In this document: positions 11,368-23,110 of the stretch, in pieces
Position numbering within the stretch: position 1 is the stretch's first letter
Layout: the number at the start of each line of letters is the position of its first letter
Origin: Coleophoma eucalyptorum
Lineage: Eukaryota; Ascomycota; Leotiomycetes; Helotiales; Dermateaceae
Reading direction: 5' to 3'
Assembly: GCA_026120035.1 (NCBI GenBank)
Contig: JALRME010000006.1
Coordinates: 496,001 to 560,000, forward strand
DNA: 64,000 nucleotides
The notes under the pieces: model-generated
Told to the model about the DNA's origin: nothing
Database searches by the model: none
Seen by the model: the letters and a program-made list of their open reading frames with translations, nothing else
Translations under genes and position numbers: made by a program

Positions 11368-13245
11368 GCTAAGCAGCTGTAGAGATTAATGAAGGCTGCA
11401 GATGCAGGATTGCATTGATATAACTACGTGTATCCGCCCGTGTTGTTGTCGGTTTAATATTGTTAGATTCCTCGCAGACTCGCGCTTTGGCTCCAGGCCC
11501 CGAGACGTCAGTGGCGACATCACGTGAATTTATACATTCTTCACGAGTATCAATTCTAATTGCGAGTATGTTGCAACTACGCACGTAGTAAGGTCACGGT
11601 GAAGCTCTCCACGCCCTGGTAAGTTGCAGTTTTCAATTCTACTTCTCTACCTCATGGATGGCCGACGGTGGTTTTGTCGAAGACGCAGTGTACTCGAAAG
11701 CATCGTCACTTGGTACGTGCTTCAAATTTCATTTGTTTACTTTCGAGGCGAGCAGGGAAAGGACCTACCTTGTTTCTCACGAGTTGTGGAAATTGAATCA
11801 GTCTAATTATTCCATAGGCCACTCCGTGCTGCTTCACCTAAAGCAGGCTGGCTTCAGGGCGAGCGTTTTGTATCTCAGCCACTGATCGAGTCCACAGTGG
11901 GAACCGACAGTGGGAACTGGAGTCACTGTTGAGTAGAAAGCCGATCAAGATCCTCTTCCAAGGTGAGATGGAGTTCCACAGTGGCTGATCGACAAACGAA
12001 ATCTCCATACCGCTGCTCTTCACAAACCAACCGTCACCGATACTGTGTCATCGCAAGAATAGACCTCAGCCCGAACTCAAAGCCGCACCCAAAGCATTCA
12101 CTGCCTGCCACCCATTCGATCTGCAGCAATATCGATACTGCTCGACCTTCCCCTTGTGTCAGCACCCGCGAGGAGCTGCAGCTGCAACTGTCGCACGCGC
12201 TTCGTGTCCACGTCGCGCAGCGCAAACCTTGATTCCCATTGGTTACCAGTTCTTTTCCGGCAGCGGCCCCTACGGAGGTACTGGGCACTGAACGACCGTA
12301 GCCGTGCATAAGCCTAGTCGCGCTCCAATTTCTACATACCTAGAGTACTTCGTAAAGTACGGACGCGATTAAAGTAACCCAGGGGCGTCTCTAGACGAGG
12401 GAGAGGAGACCAAGGTCGAGAAGCAGGAGAGCCACTACTCCTATACCACCTTAGTATATACTCACCAGCATCCCACTGTCCCTCCTCAAAATTTCCCATT
12501 ACCGTCAACGGCCCACGAAAACACGAGCGACGAGAAGAAGCTCCCCTCACCAAGCTCGCGAAAGCTCCCCTAGCCTGCGCACACCCCTGACTATCCTACC
12601 GAGTCCAGCAACCACGACCGCGCATCCGACGCTTATCACCGAAGTTGCCCGTCTAGTTATTTCGACCAGGTTTTGCTGCAGTTACTGCGCACTACGTGGA
12701 CTTGCTTGGGGAAAAAGACGTGAGAGGTCACCGCCAGTGTCGTATCGTGGCGTATAGTGCACGCTGCATACTGCATATTGCATACTGCTGCCGCCTCTCA
12801 TAAGTCGTCCAGCTCCAGTACCTGAATATTTTTATCGCTCCCCTTTTTCTTCCCATAACCACCATCGTTCGTCTTGTTTAAGGCTTGTCGCTCATTCGTA
12901 CCTTCATTCATTCTTTGTCTCTCCTTTCCCTTGGATTCGGCACGTTCATTTATTTCCTTCTTCCATTCCGCATCAATTACGAAACGGACTCCTTATACGA
13001 TCATCCATCTTAATAGCCCTCCAACGGACCACATACGCTCATTCAACCTCTAACCATCACGACCTGAACGACCCTCCGATCATTTCCCCACAGCAAGCAT
13101 CATCGCAGAAAGCTGAAGTGGCATACGATTTTGCATTTAGTTGCATATTCCTTTTTCGCCCATACCGGTACCACCTTGCACACTCTCGCACATCCTTCTT
13201 AAGAAGAGCAATGCCGTCGAGTTTGATGAACATAGCCGTCTAAGG
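11368..13245. other. Divergent promoter region RCE1 / serine-rich gene
   Basis: Nearly 1.9 kb without a supported gene. A TCACGTGA E-box lies at 11520-11527, about 155 bases upstream of RCE1. The part from about 12840 to 13240 is pyrimidine-rich and looks like the long 5' leader of the following gene. A plus-strand frame at 11658-11885 and a minus frame at 12034-12309 have no recognisable protein character. Confidence 0.45.
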
Positions 13246-16200
13246 ATGGTTCGGCAGCCTAGGCCACAAGGGGACACCACTCGTCCGGCTTCGCCCTCTT
13301 CACCGGCATCATCGCGCCGGCCAGCACTGCATGCGAAGAAGGATTCGGCTACCAACACACTCCGACTCGTCCCATCTCGAGATGGAGGGGACTGGCAAGC
13401 AGAGGCGGAGAGGGATGCAGTTGTAAGGAAAGACAAAGATGACGACCGAGATCCAGTCTACGGCAGGACTGCGCTACCAACGAAGCCCGAACAGATTCTT
13501 GCGCCTCATACAGACCAGGGGAGGCCCGTAAGCGAGCGTAGCGACGTTTCACAGACCCAAGGCAAAAGCGCAACGCCAACCGCATCCAATAGGCCTTATG
13601 AGACACCGCATAGGACTTCCCCTGCAACTTCCATTGTTCCAACATCTCCCAGACCAAAGCGGAGACTTCAAGTCGACCCAGACAATCCTCATCTATTCAA
13701 GCTGGTTGCCTCTACCTCAACTGCTCAGGATGACGACCAAACAAGGAGCATTGCTAGCACAATCACACCCAAGAGCCCAAGGAGCCCTCGAAGTCCTTCC
13801 AGCTCGTTCGTCTCTTCGTCATCCCCTGTGTCATGCATAGCACCCGTCAGCCCCGATCCATTTACTCTCTTACCTTCAAGCAGCCCTACTACTGTACCTT
13901 TATTTGGCCAAATATCATCGCCAGTAATATCTGCAGATCCTATCAACGGAAGCCGCAGTAGTGACGGTCCATGGCATTATCGACCAGCAGAACAAAGTAT
14001 ACGCAAAGGTTAGTTCATAGGTCGGTTTAACCTATGTACCCCAAGACTAATGACCACTTGAAGTTCCCAAGACACCGGAGTCTGGCAAACAGGCCCCTGC
14101 CCAGAGTGCTTCCCAAGCACAACCACCGCCAATATCAGACGAGACATCGCCGCACGAGCATAACGTTCTTTCAAACAAATCCTCCTTTGCAACGACAGAG
14201 TCTGACCATTCCAACTACAAAGTCTATCGTTCAACGGCTGCACCACTATCAAGCAGTGCGTCCAACAGCAATTCTAATACCAGCGACAACAACAACACTA
14301 ATTGGGAAGTACTTAGAGGCTCAGGCTCCTCAGGATCGGAAGGGTCGCGACAACCTCAAACATCTAACAATTGGGAAATCCTTGAAGAATCCAGTTCAAC
14401 TGGCTCTGTAATACATCACAAGCCTAGCACTTCCGACAATAATTGGACAGCACTTCAAGGGTCAAGCTCACCAGAATCTGTCAACCACCGCCCACCAACA
14501 CCACCCAGCGACAATTGGGTAGCACACGGAGACACAAGCTCACCAGCCTCTGTTGTCCACAAACCGTCTGATTCATCCAGTAACTGGGAAGCAGTTGGAG
14601 ACTCTAGTTCATCAGGATCAGTCGTTCACAAACCCTCTCATTCATCCAGTAATTGGGAAGTAGTTGGAGACTCAAGCTCAGCAGGATCGGTCATTCGTCA
14701 CCCACTACAGTCGTCTAACAATTGGGAGGTATTTGGAAATTCAAGCCCAGCAGCCTCAGTCGTTCAAAGCCCAGTCCAATCCTCTGATATCGACTACGAA
14801 TCAAACACTTACCTTCCTACACCTTCTATAACCCCTGCGTACTCTCAGGAATCTCTTATAATACCACCACTGAATCCGGTAAGATCAAGGCCATCGAACG
14901 AACGATTAGGATATTACAGACAGCATTCCAGAGAGTCTCTACGATCTGGATCTTTAACATCTATCAGTACAGTCTTGAGCCAAAAAGAGGCACTAAGAGC
15001 TGTTGTTGGAAGTGGTACTCTAGTCAATCATTTATCTATCCCCATTCTAAAAAAGACATCGTCGAGCGCATGGGCAGATACGTCACAGGGCACCAAAGGC
15101 CACATGACAGGAGTCTTGGAGGAGTCCCCCCATGTGTGGAGCAGTCAACTTTCGACAATAGGTAGCGTGAGCGAAGAGTCTACCATTGATCGAGCCTCGC
15201 AATCATGGTCCGCAAGGAGAAGCGCGCACAGCCGGAACATGCTGAGCATAGGCAGTTCGCTCGAAGCAAGATCAAGGACTGGATCGTTATCCCTGGAACC
15301 ACCTCGCCCCGCCTTTGCCAGGAATAGCACTTCAAGATACACACAGAATTCTGGGAGCTCCATTCGACTAGTTGAGGATAGCTTTGACGAGGACGGAGAT
15401 GGTCTCGGCGATCTCAACGAACTGAGGAATCGACCCTCGCGATCAAGACTATCATCGTTTTCGAATGACGGAAGATCATACTCGATGCGCAGCACTACCA
15501 GTTCAAGAACCAATAGCCTACTCTCCACTTCTATTCCCACATGGGCTAAAGTAAGTTTAAGAAGATTTGCACGAAGTTATTTGCTGACGATTTTGAAGAT
15601 CTACTATGGAAGTGGTGAGAGGAAGTATCTTGGAAATGGGGCGCCTGGCTCGTCTATATCCAGTGAAAGCGGCAGTAGATCAAATTCTATGCGAAGCGGA
15701 TCACCAAGCGATCATTTCCCGCTATCAATATACTCACCCCGAAAACGTCCGAGAGAAGGCCAGCAGCCACAGACAACTAGAGGGCAGGCTGCGGGACCTG
15801 ACGATACTGCGGCTCTACCTAGATCACCGTTGGCATCTCTGCCTTGGAGGAGGGCATCTAGATCTTCATCCATTTGGAGTCCGCACTTACGGAGGACAGT
15901 AAGTGCCGACCCAACTTCTATGCTTACTTAATTACCGTTATACTTTTGAGTAATTACTGACCATGTCCAAGGACCTTGCGGCTCGACGGCTCACTCTTTG
16001 GGACGTTCCCAGCACTACCGGATCTGTGCGAAGCACTACCCAAATCGTCCTCTTTGTCACAGGGTTTATATTTCCATTTTGTAAGATTGCTCCTCTACAA
16101 CAGGGTTCAGATATGGATATTAATGGAATCTACAGCTTGGTTCATTGGAGCACTCCTCAAGCTGCCTCCGAATCCCATGGCCGAAATGCAAAAGGCGGAC

Positions 16201-16440
16201 GGAAGTTCAGCAAATCTGGATAGTTCCCACAATTATGATCTTGAGTTTGGCCCCAGTGACGAAAAACGATACGAGAGCGCCCGATGGTGGCGACGCCTGA
16301 ACAGAGTCATGTCAGTGTTCGGGTTGATCATCATAGCAGTAGTAGTAAGAGCTTCCCTTTGTACCGATTATTGGTAGCTACTAATTGTGCTCCAGATAAT
16401 CCTAGTTGTGCTAGGTCTACGAGAGAGCTGGGGCTCGTGA
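13246..16440 (+). CDS. Serine-rich repeat membrane protein, function unknown
   Basis: Six exons, 13246-14008, 14064-15550, 15599-15898, 15972-16080, 16136-16344 and 16396-16440, give 970 residues. Most of the protein is low-complexity, rich in Ser, Pro, Thr, Asn and Gln, with SPRSP and SSSP clusters that invite phosphorylation. A run of seven NW-containing repeats sits near residues 330-490. The C-terminal 170 residues look folded and membrane-linked: TLWDVPSTTGSVRSTTQ leads into a hydrophobic span (VLFVTGFIFPFSWFIGALL), then a charged DEKRYESARWWRRLNR stretch and a final span of Ile, Val and Leu ending in LRESWGS. I recall similar serine-rich proteins in other filamentous ascomycetes, but no function. 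The short last exon rests on GTAAGA and CAG signals and keeps the hydrophobic frame. Confidence 0.8.
14300..14790 (+). repeat. Tandem 69/72-nt coding repeat with conserved Asn-Trp
   Basis: Seven Asn-Trp codon pairs start at 14300, 14369, 14441, 14513, 14582, 14651 and 14720, spaced 69, 72, 72, 69, 69 and 69 nt (23-24 residues). A typical unit reads SSNWEVVGDSSSAGSV, followed by a basic or Pro-containing linker. Units 5 and 6 are nearly identical. A decayed eighth unit (SSDIDYE) follows. The period is a multiple of three throughout, so copy changes stay in frame. Confidence 0.9.
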
Positions 16441-17025
16441 GCCTGAGTCTTTCTTGTAAGACTTATTCTCGACTTAAAACATCTAATCACTATATAATGC
16501 GCCTAAATCTGCTGGCTATACACACTCACTCGACCTGTCATTTTCTTTCTGTTTCATGAGACATGGGACCTTTTTTGTATATTAGACGTTTTACGATTGC
16601 GACGATACCCCTCGAGGATGTTTGGATAATACACCATAGAACATCAAAAGTTGGATTTCTGAGTCATTTCCAGCATAGGAGCTTTGAGCTACGGGCAAGG
16701 AAAGGCGTCCGCATGGCCTGACTGACCTTTGCTGGCAATTAGAATTTAGTTATGGAAACAAATTCTGGTACTGGGTTGGGTGGCATCTATGAGACGGACT
16801 CCGTCGTCCAATATGTACCATTTTTGGATGGTACTAGTCCTCAACATAGATTTCATCTATATAACTATTTATAGTCGACCCCCATTATCGTGTTTGATTA
16901 CCTTGCATGCATGTCTGATGTGCAATAACTGCACTTATATCTAGTGCCTAAGACACTCTTTGACGAAATACTCTATATTTAAACTTCGTGAATACCAACC
17001 TCGAAGTTAATATTAGTCCTGAAGC
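16441..17025. other. Convergent spacer after the serine-rich gene
   Basis: AT-rich stretch between two convergent stop codons. Short frames only; no RNA gene, repeat or conserved protein is seen. Confidence 0.5.
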
Positions 17026-18740
17026 TTAAGTTCTACTAATTTCCAGAACTGCAGCACTCGAATCCTCCACTACTACGTCCAAAATACCTCTCTCTGGAAT
17101 GGTCTCTTCACCCACTGTCATATTCGAAAGCCTCACAGGCCTGCCCTGATCTAATTCCCAGTTATAGCTCCACCCATCCCAAGTAATACCAGAGATAGCA
17201 TCACTGCCATTAGCATACAATCTTTTGATGGTCACTTTTCCGGTATTTGGCTCCCCAATGTCGAAGCTATACGTTTGACTCGGTCTCGCAACCGGATTTA
17301 CTTCTGAGCTCGTGCCATTCACTGTATAGTTATACTCACGCATATTGATGATTGCAATCCTCGTTAAATCACCCTGCTCATATGCGGCATACGCAGCTTC
17401 ATGAGGGTTTTGTAGGGGTATGTTGGCAATGCGGACTGCTCTCTTGTTGTCTGTTAGATCTCCTAAGAAGGCTGCAACGGCAATACTTCCATAGTAAGGC
17501 GCTTTGGTGCCCTTGGTCGTCTTGTCAGTCTTTATAGGCTGCCATGCTGCGTATCGGTAATCAGTGCCCTGGTGCATGTGCACTCGACTGATGCCTACGG
17601 AGGCGCACCAAAGATTGAAATCTACACCCCAGAGAGCGGCACCAAATGCGTTGGAAAGTCCCGGTGCTCCTTCGTTATATAGGGAGTTCGTCTCACCAAG
17701 GATGAAGGGCACATTGCTTAGGGAGCTAAGGTTGGTAGCTACAGCTACTTGGGCAGAGATCGAATTAACAGTTGATGTGTGGTTCATTAACGTTCCTTGC
17801 AGAGTCACCCCGGGGGAGGTTGCACCACCGATATAGCTATGTAACGCTTAGGACCAAATTTCCCAAAATATGTCTAGGGAGATAGAAGCTTACTTGTGAG
17901 AAGAAAACAACTTGATGTCCTGATCAACATCTACTCCATCCTCCCACGTCTGAATAGGTTTCAAGTGATTATTGGTCCCAGCGAATGACGGTGCGAGGTA
18001 GCCATAGGAATTATTCCCAAACAGTTCAGGGCATGCTAGAGAAAGTTGTTCCTTAATATGCCTCGTTCCATTCAACCATTGAGAAACATACTGCACTTCA
18101 TTCCACGTGGACGGCCTCACCGGTCCCTGTGCAGAAGTCGAGTATAAATCTGGTTCATTCCCATACTCCCACCAAAGTAATCTCTCCTTACCTAAAGCTT
18201 TACAAGCCAATGGGACAGTCTCAAGGAGCGTCTCCCACCCGGCACTGTTATTGCCTCCTAGCCCTAGGTTGAAGCCATGGATGAATTTCACACCAGGCCA
18301 GGTTTTGTATGACTGAAAGAATGAGGGACCTATGTAGAGCGTTGTTGGGTAGTCTACAGAGCGGGTTGGATCTATGGTGCCGTTCGTTGCAACCGTCAAG
18401 CTACCATTGTAGAGTGCGTAGTCTTGTGTATTGCCTCCTACGCGAATGTATGGCTTTGTACCGGTGAGGTTGCCGATGTTATTCAGCAAGTTATCTGAGA
18501 AGGTGTTTGGGGAACTCTCATTTCCTATGTTTAGTTTTGCTTTAGCATGCTCTTCTTACATGAATTGGGTCTCATACCAGCAAAATCCGGGAAGAATGCG
18601 TACTCGATTGAGTAACTGACAAACGCTTCGAAAGGTGCTTTAGCGATTCCACGTGGTAGCGAGCTGCTAACATTAACAACATCTCCACCCACTGCAGCAA
18701 TTAGCTCCAAGATTAGAGCTAACATAAATACTGGAAACAT
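17026..18740 (-). CDS. Secreted beta-glucuronidase-like glycoside hydrolase, family GH79
   Basis: Three exons, 18740-18578, 18524-17894 and 17836-17026, encode 534 residues. The N-terminus (MFPVFMLALILELIAAVGG) is a hydrophobic signal peptide. The fold is the heparanase/GH79 clan A barrel: YIRVGGNTQDYALY, then WWEYGNEPDLY with the acid/base Glu at about 178, and FILGETNSLY with the nucleophile Glu at about 313. A C-terminal beta domain follows (the GH79 C-terminal domain). Many NxS/T sites suggest heavy N-glycosylation. Enzymes of this kind release glucuronic acid from arabinogalactan or other plant glycans; the exact substrate is not readable here. All introns are 45-60 nt. Confidence 0.88.
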
Positions 18741-19228
18741 AGTTGTATTCGATCCGGTGGCTTGGGAAGGCAAGCGAGGAACGTCAACCTGATTTGTGTA
18801 TTCAAGTCCTTGACAAAGAGCCAAGCACACAGGGAAAGGGGCCGGCCGGCCATCTTATGAACCTTTGTCAGTCTGCGGTGACCGCAGCTACATGGTTCTT
18901 AGTTCCTATAGATGGGGAAAGACCTAGTCATTAAGCAATACGCGCACCATTCATGTATTGTCAAGATCGGATAAATGAGTAAGTAGGCTGAGGTAGGCAT
19001 GTTGTTGCGGGGTCTAACTGCGGGGAAAGTGGGCAGGTAAAAAGATCTGCACAGGAGAACTAAATTGCTCGTATTTCTACTGAAATGCTAATAATGCATA
19101 GAACCACCGTTAATTGTCCCAGCCGGTATGTCAGGTGACCCGGTCGCGAAATTTAAAGTGCTACGCGGATATCGCGACCTCGCGACGCGGTTCAGGAACG
19201 TCCTTTTTCTCTTGCAAGTCACGCAAAG
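18741..19228. other. Divergent promoter region GH79 / RFC4
   Basis: This carries the promoters of two divergent genes. The 70 bases before the RFC4 ATG are strikingly rich in CG dinucleotides. No coding feature is supported. Confidence 0.5.
19163..19189 (+). promoter_or_regulatory. Pair of ACGCG (MCB-core-like) sites before RFC4
   Basis: ACGCG occurs at 19163-19167 and 19185-19189, 66 and 44 bases upstream of the RFC4 ATG, within a stretch that also contains tcgcga twice. ACGCG is the core of the MCB element bound by MBF, which drives G1/S genes in yeasts. Functional use here is inference. Confidence 0.35.
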
Positions 19229-20345
19229 ATGGCCGTCACGAAACCCGAAGAGATAGGCGAGTCCTCGAAGAGCGCTGCAACGAACGCTTTAAAGGCCAAC
19301 GCCAATGGTGCTGCCAACTACGAATTGCCATGGGTTGAGAAATACCGTCCTGTGTTTCTCGATGATGTCGTGGGCAACACCGAGACGATTGAGCGTCTGA
19401 AGATCATTGCGAAGGAAGGAAATATGCCACATGTTATAATCTCTGGTATGCCTGGTATAGGGAAGACTACATCAGTATTGTGTCTTGCGAGGCAGCTGTT
19501 GGGCGATTCATATAAAGAAGCAGTCTTGGAGCTAAACGCGAGTGACGAGCGAGGTAAGTTATTTTGTGGCATTCGTGATACATATTGCTAATATGCATTC
19601 AGGAATTGATGTTGTACGAAATCGAATCAAAGGTTTTGCGCAGAAAAAAGTTACGCTCCCTCAAGGCCGCCAAAAGCTCGTCATTCTCGATGAAGCAGAT
19701 AGCATGACATCAGGAGCACAGCAAGCACTCCGACGCACGATGGAGATTTACTCTGCCACTACCAGATTTGCTTTTGCTTGCAACCAGTCCAACAAGATAA
19801 TCGAGCCCCTCCAATCAAGATGCGCCATCCTCCGGTACGCACGCTTGACCGATGCTCAAGTAGTAAAGCGATTGTTACAAATTATCGAGGCAGAAGGTGT
19901 CAAATATAGCGAGGACGGACTGGCTGCTCTTGTCTTTAGTGCAGAGGGTGATATGAGACAAGCCATCAACAACTTGCAATCGACATGGGCAGGTTTCGGG
20001 TTTGTTAGTGGAGATAATGTTTTCAAGGTCGTTGATTCTCCACATCCGATCAAGGTACAGGCGATGATCAAGGCATGTTATGAAGGCAAGGTTGATGCCG
20101 CTCTGGAAACTTTGAAAGAACTTTGGGACTTGGGATACTCGAGCCACGACATCATCAGCACAATGTTTCGAGTCACTAAAACCATTCCGACGCTGAGCGA
20201 GCATTCCAAGTTGGAGTTCATCAAAGAAATTGGATTCACACATATGAAGATCTTGGAGGGGGTTCAGACATTGCTGCAGCTTAGTGGATGTGTTGCAAGA
20301 CTGTGCAAGATAAACATGGACTCAAGGCAATTTGTTGCTAAGTAA
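19229..20345 (+). CDS. RFC4: Replication factor C subunit 4 (clamp loader)
   Basis: Two exons, 19229-19553 and 19603-20345, encode 355 residues. It is an AAA+ subunit of RFC, which loads the PCNA clamp on primed DNA in replication and repair. Seen in order: LPWVEKYRP at 33-41, the Walker A loop GMPGIGKTT at 73-81, the Walker [11 protein letters not shown], the sensor region [22 protein letters not shown] with the RFC-specific SRC arginine, and [15 protein letters not shown]. The GMPGIGKTT form and the RFC box wording match yeast Rfc4 (human RFC2) better than Rfc2, Rfc3 or Rfc5. The single intron splits the Gly codon after NASDER, a frequent place in this family. Confidence 0.95.
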
Positions 20346-20476
20346 TGAACATACTTGATTGCATTGCTACGGCGTTATGGAAACTTGGGTGGGATAGGCT
20401 AAGAGTTAAGCGCATGGCTTCATTCCTTGAAACCTTACGAATTAAATGTTATACACTGTTCTGAACTTTTCTTGGT

Positions 20477-20956
20477 TTATTGCGGCTTGCTTGGTTTCGA
20501 AGGAGGTGGCTCATTAAACTCCCTTTCATAACTCTCCCAAACAGCTCTGTCTCTCATCATTCGTTTTTGCATTCGCACCCGGGCCTCATACTCTCGAATC
20601 GAATGATCCGCCTCTACGACAGATCCGAATATCATACCGCTCATCTGACAGAATCTACAAGACTTTAGCGTCTTTGGCAAAGCGCCTTGCCCATGTGATC
20701 TGGGTGTAATCTGAGGAAATACTTACACCTTGAATTGGATGGTCAAGCCACGATAGACAGGTGAAATAGCATATCCTATAGCCCCAAGTGCTGCTGAATA
20801 AAATCCCCACTGCGGATTGGATCAGCATTTCAGATTACAATTCTCACATCCGATGCTCACCCTAACCGCTCCCACAGCCGCGCCTTTGGCAGCCTCCCAA
20901 GCCGCTTCATCGGCTTCCTTATCTCTCGTGCTCCCATGAATGTGAGCACCCGGCAT
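20477..20956 (-). CDS. RCF3: Rcf3-like mitochondrial respiratory supercomplex factor
   Basis: Three exons, 20956-20861, 20809-20727 and 20654-20477, encode 118 residues. The arrangement of a short acidic start, a small-residue helix (AAKGAAVGAVRWGFYSAALG), the linker SPVYRGLTIQFKVF, a second hydrophobic helix (CQMSGMIFGSVVEADHSI) and a basic charged tail (EYEARVRMQKRMMRDRAVW) matches yeast Rcf3 (YBR255C-A), an inner-membrane protein linked to cytochrome c oxidase. The assignment is by pattern, so the symbol is tentative. Two introns of 51 and 72 nt split so small a frame that ORF-only searches would miss most of the gene. It is divergent from HIS3 with 197 bp between the two start codons. Confidence 0.75.
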
Positions 20957-21153
20957 ACTGTAAAGATGCTCAATTTAGTGTTGTGAGGAGACAGTCGTGT
21001 GGTTCCGAGGTAAAAGAGAAACTCGCGTGATGGATGCTTTCAAAACGTCATGAGGAAGCGGCCGCAAAACGGCTAGGTTCCTGCGTTTGATGACCAAAAA
21101 TTATCTATGATTTGTTCAACCCTATCTACAGTCAATTGAACTATCGCAACAAA
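20957..21153. promoter_or_regulatory. Short bidirectional promoter RCF3-like / HIS3
   Basis: Only 197 bp separate the two divergent ATGs. I looked for the Gcn4/CPC1 site TGA(C/G)TCA, expected for a histidine gene under general amino-acid control, and did not see an exact copy. Confidence 0.5.
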
Positions 21154-21901
21154 ATGGCAGCAGGATCAGAATCAAGAGTCCGCTCGGCGGCACTTGCGCG
21201 CGACACCAACGAGACGAAGATCGTGCTTGCGATCAATCTGGATGGGGGGGCGTTTCCAGAAGAGACGGATAGCAGGCTTTTGAACGAAGGCGCAAACGGG
21301 CACGCAAGCCAGGCCTCGAAATCGCAGACGATCAGCATCAACACTGGTATTGGTTTCTTGGATCATATGCTACATGCCCTTGCGAAGCATTCGGGGTGGA
21401 GTCTTGCTATCATTTGCAAGGGGGACCTCCATAGTGAGTTCACTTCTCTGCTATTCAGGGTGGAGTTGAGGTGCTAATGGCTCTACAGTCGATGACCACC
21501 ACACCGCCGAGGACGTTTGTATCGCTCTTGGGAGCGCTTTCAAGGATGCGCTTGGTGTTCCAGTTGGCCTCGCACGATTTGGTTCCGCCTATGCCCCTCT
21601 AGACGAAGCACTTTCGCGTGCTGTCGTCGACTTGTCGAATCGTCCTTACGCAGTTATTGAGTTGGGATTGAAGCGAGAGAAGATTGGGGATTTGAGCTGT
21701 GAGATGATCCCTCATTGTATGGAGAGTTTTGCACAGGCTGCTAGGATCACGATGCATGTTGATTGTATACGGGGTTTTAATGATCACCACCGTGCTGAGA
21801 GCGCGTTTAAGGCTTTGGCTGTAGCTATCAGGGCGGCGACATCGAAGGTCCCAGGGCGGGAAGGCGAAATCCCTAGTACGAAGGGTACCCTAAGTACATG
21901 A
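21154..21901 (+). CDS. HIS3: Imidazoleglycerol-phosphate dehydratase
   Basis: Two exons, 21154-21433 and 21489-21901, encode 230 residues, the normal size. The enzyme turns imidazole glycerol phosphate into imidazole acetol phosphate, a late step of histidine synthesis. The metal-binding His clusters are intact: [23 protein letters not shown] right after the splice junction, [17 protein letters not shown], and [17 protein letters not shown]. The start at 21154 (caaaATGGC) fits the A-rich context; the frame runs upstream without another ATG. The intron is 55 nt with GTGAGT and CAG. Confidence 0.96.
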
Positions 21902-22221
21902 TATTGGCATAAATCAAATCTGTGGTCTCCTCCTTGTATTTGATTTACCTTCAAGGGATGATAATTGTGTCTCTTTTGCAATATCAAACCCAAGCACTTG
22001 TGCTTGTGCCGACCTGACTTGAATACACGAATACAATGTCCCGCAAAATGGTCTGTCTGTAAGTAGCGGTATATCGCATTTTGGGTCCAGCGATAGCGAT
22101 AAGACCACGTGACATCTTATCGCTCAAAGAATTTCTCTCGCAACTTTGGCAGCAGTCTCTGTTCTGAGCCAACCCCAGATATTTCAACCACAACGAACCA
22201 TCGCATTCGCCAGCCGTTTCA
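21902..22221. other. Spacer HIS3 to LOC1
   Basis: Tandem genes separated by 320 bp. It should hold the HIS3 3'UTR and the LOC1 promoter. A CACGTG hexamer lies near 22106. Nothing else is seen. Confidence 0.5.
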
Positions 22222-22868
22222 ATGGCAGCCTCGAGGACATCCACTGTGAAGTCGAAGCATGCGGCTAACAAGTCCGGCATCCGAAACAGCAAGACCTCCA
22301 CAAAATCTCAAAGTGACGGAGTTGTGAAGTCGAAGAAACCAAAGGGCAAAGGCGCGCCACCAAAACCACAAAAGAGCACCTCTACCCTTGCGACACTAAA
22401 GAAGAAGAGGAGAGTGTATACCGAAAAGGAATTGGATATCCCGGCTTTGAATATGATTACTCCAATTGGCGTCGAGAAGCCAAAGGGAAAGAAGAAGGGA
22501 AAGATTTTTGTAGATGATCGGGTTGGTGCTATTGCTTTTCTATGTATAGAACCAAGAACTAACAATCTTGTGAATAGGAGAGCATGATGACCATTCTTGC
22601 GATCGTCAATGCAGACAAAGAGGGACAGATAGAGAGTAAGATGATGAAGGCGCGACAGATGGAAGAAATAAGAGAGGCGAGAAAGGCAGATGCTGAGAAG
22701 AGACAAGAGCTTCGAAAAGCCAAGTTGGACGAGACAAAGGAAGGAATGCGGAAGAAGAGAAAGAGAGCAAGCACGGGTGACGGCGAAAAGAAGGAGAATG
22801 TCAGGTCGGAGGCCGCGAGTGGAACCAAGCCGCTCAAGCTCAAGAAGAAGACTGTCTCTTTTGCCTAA
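22222..22868 (+). CDS. LOC1: 60S ribosome biogenesis / mRNA localisation protein Loc1
   Basis: Two exons, 22222-22521 and 22578-22868, encode 196 very basic residues. Loc1 is a nucleolar protein needed for 60S subunit assembly and, in yeast, for ASH1 mRNA localisation. The family core is clear: [20 protein letters not shown], then [14 protein letters not shown], and after the junction [20 protein letters not shown] followed by a charged helix [20 protein letters not shown]. The lysine-rich N- and C-terminal regions should act as nuclear and nucleolar signals and RNA contacts. The donor GTTGGT is weak but the frame across it is exact. Confidence 0.9.
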
Positions 22869-23110
22869 GTACTTAAATTTCTTGTCGGAGACAAATTGCT
22901 GGATTACGGAGTTCTGAGGCGGGCATTTCGACGGCGTTTTGCTACAGATATTACAAAAGGTCAACGATACCATGGAATATATTCCTACTTTTCTGTATCA
23001 GAATCACCACCGAACGCATGTGACTCGTGACTCCCTTGAAATGATCTATAATTAGTCTAGTTGCTAAATTCTATATCTAATTTACAACTCTATCCATTGC
23101 TATATCCATT

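Noticed and set aside
11658..11885. 75-codon plus-strand frame upstream of the serine-rich gene
   Set aside because: No recognisable family and no support beyond an ATG; likely chance in the promoter region.
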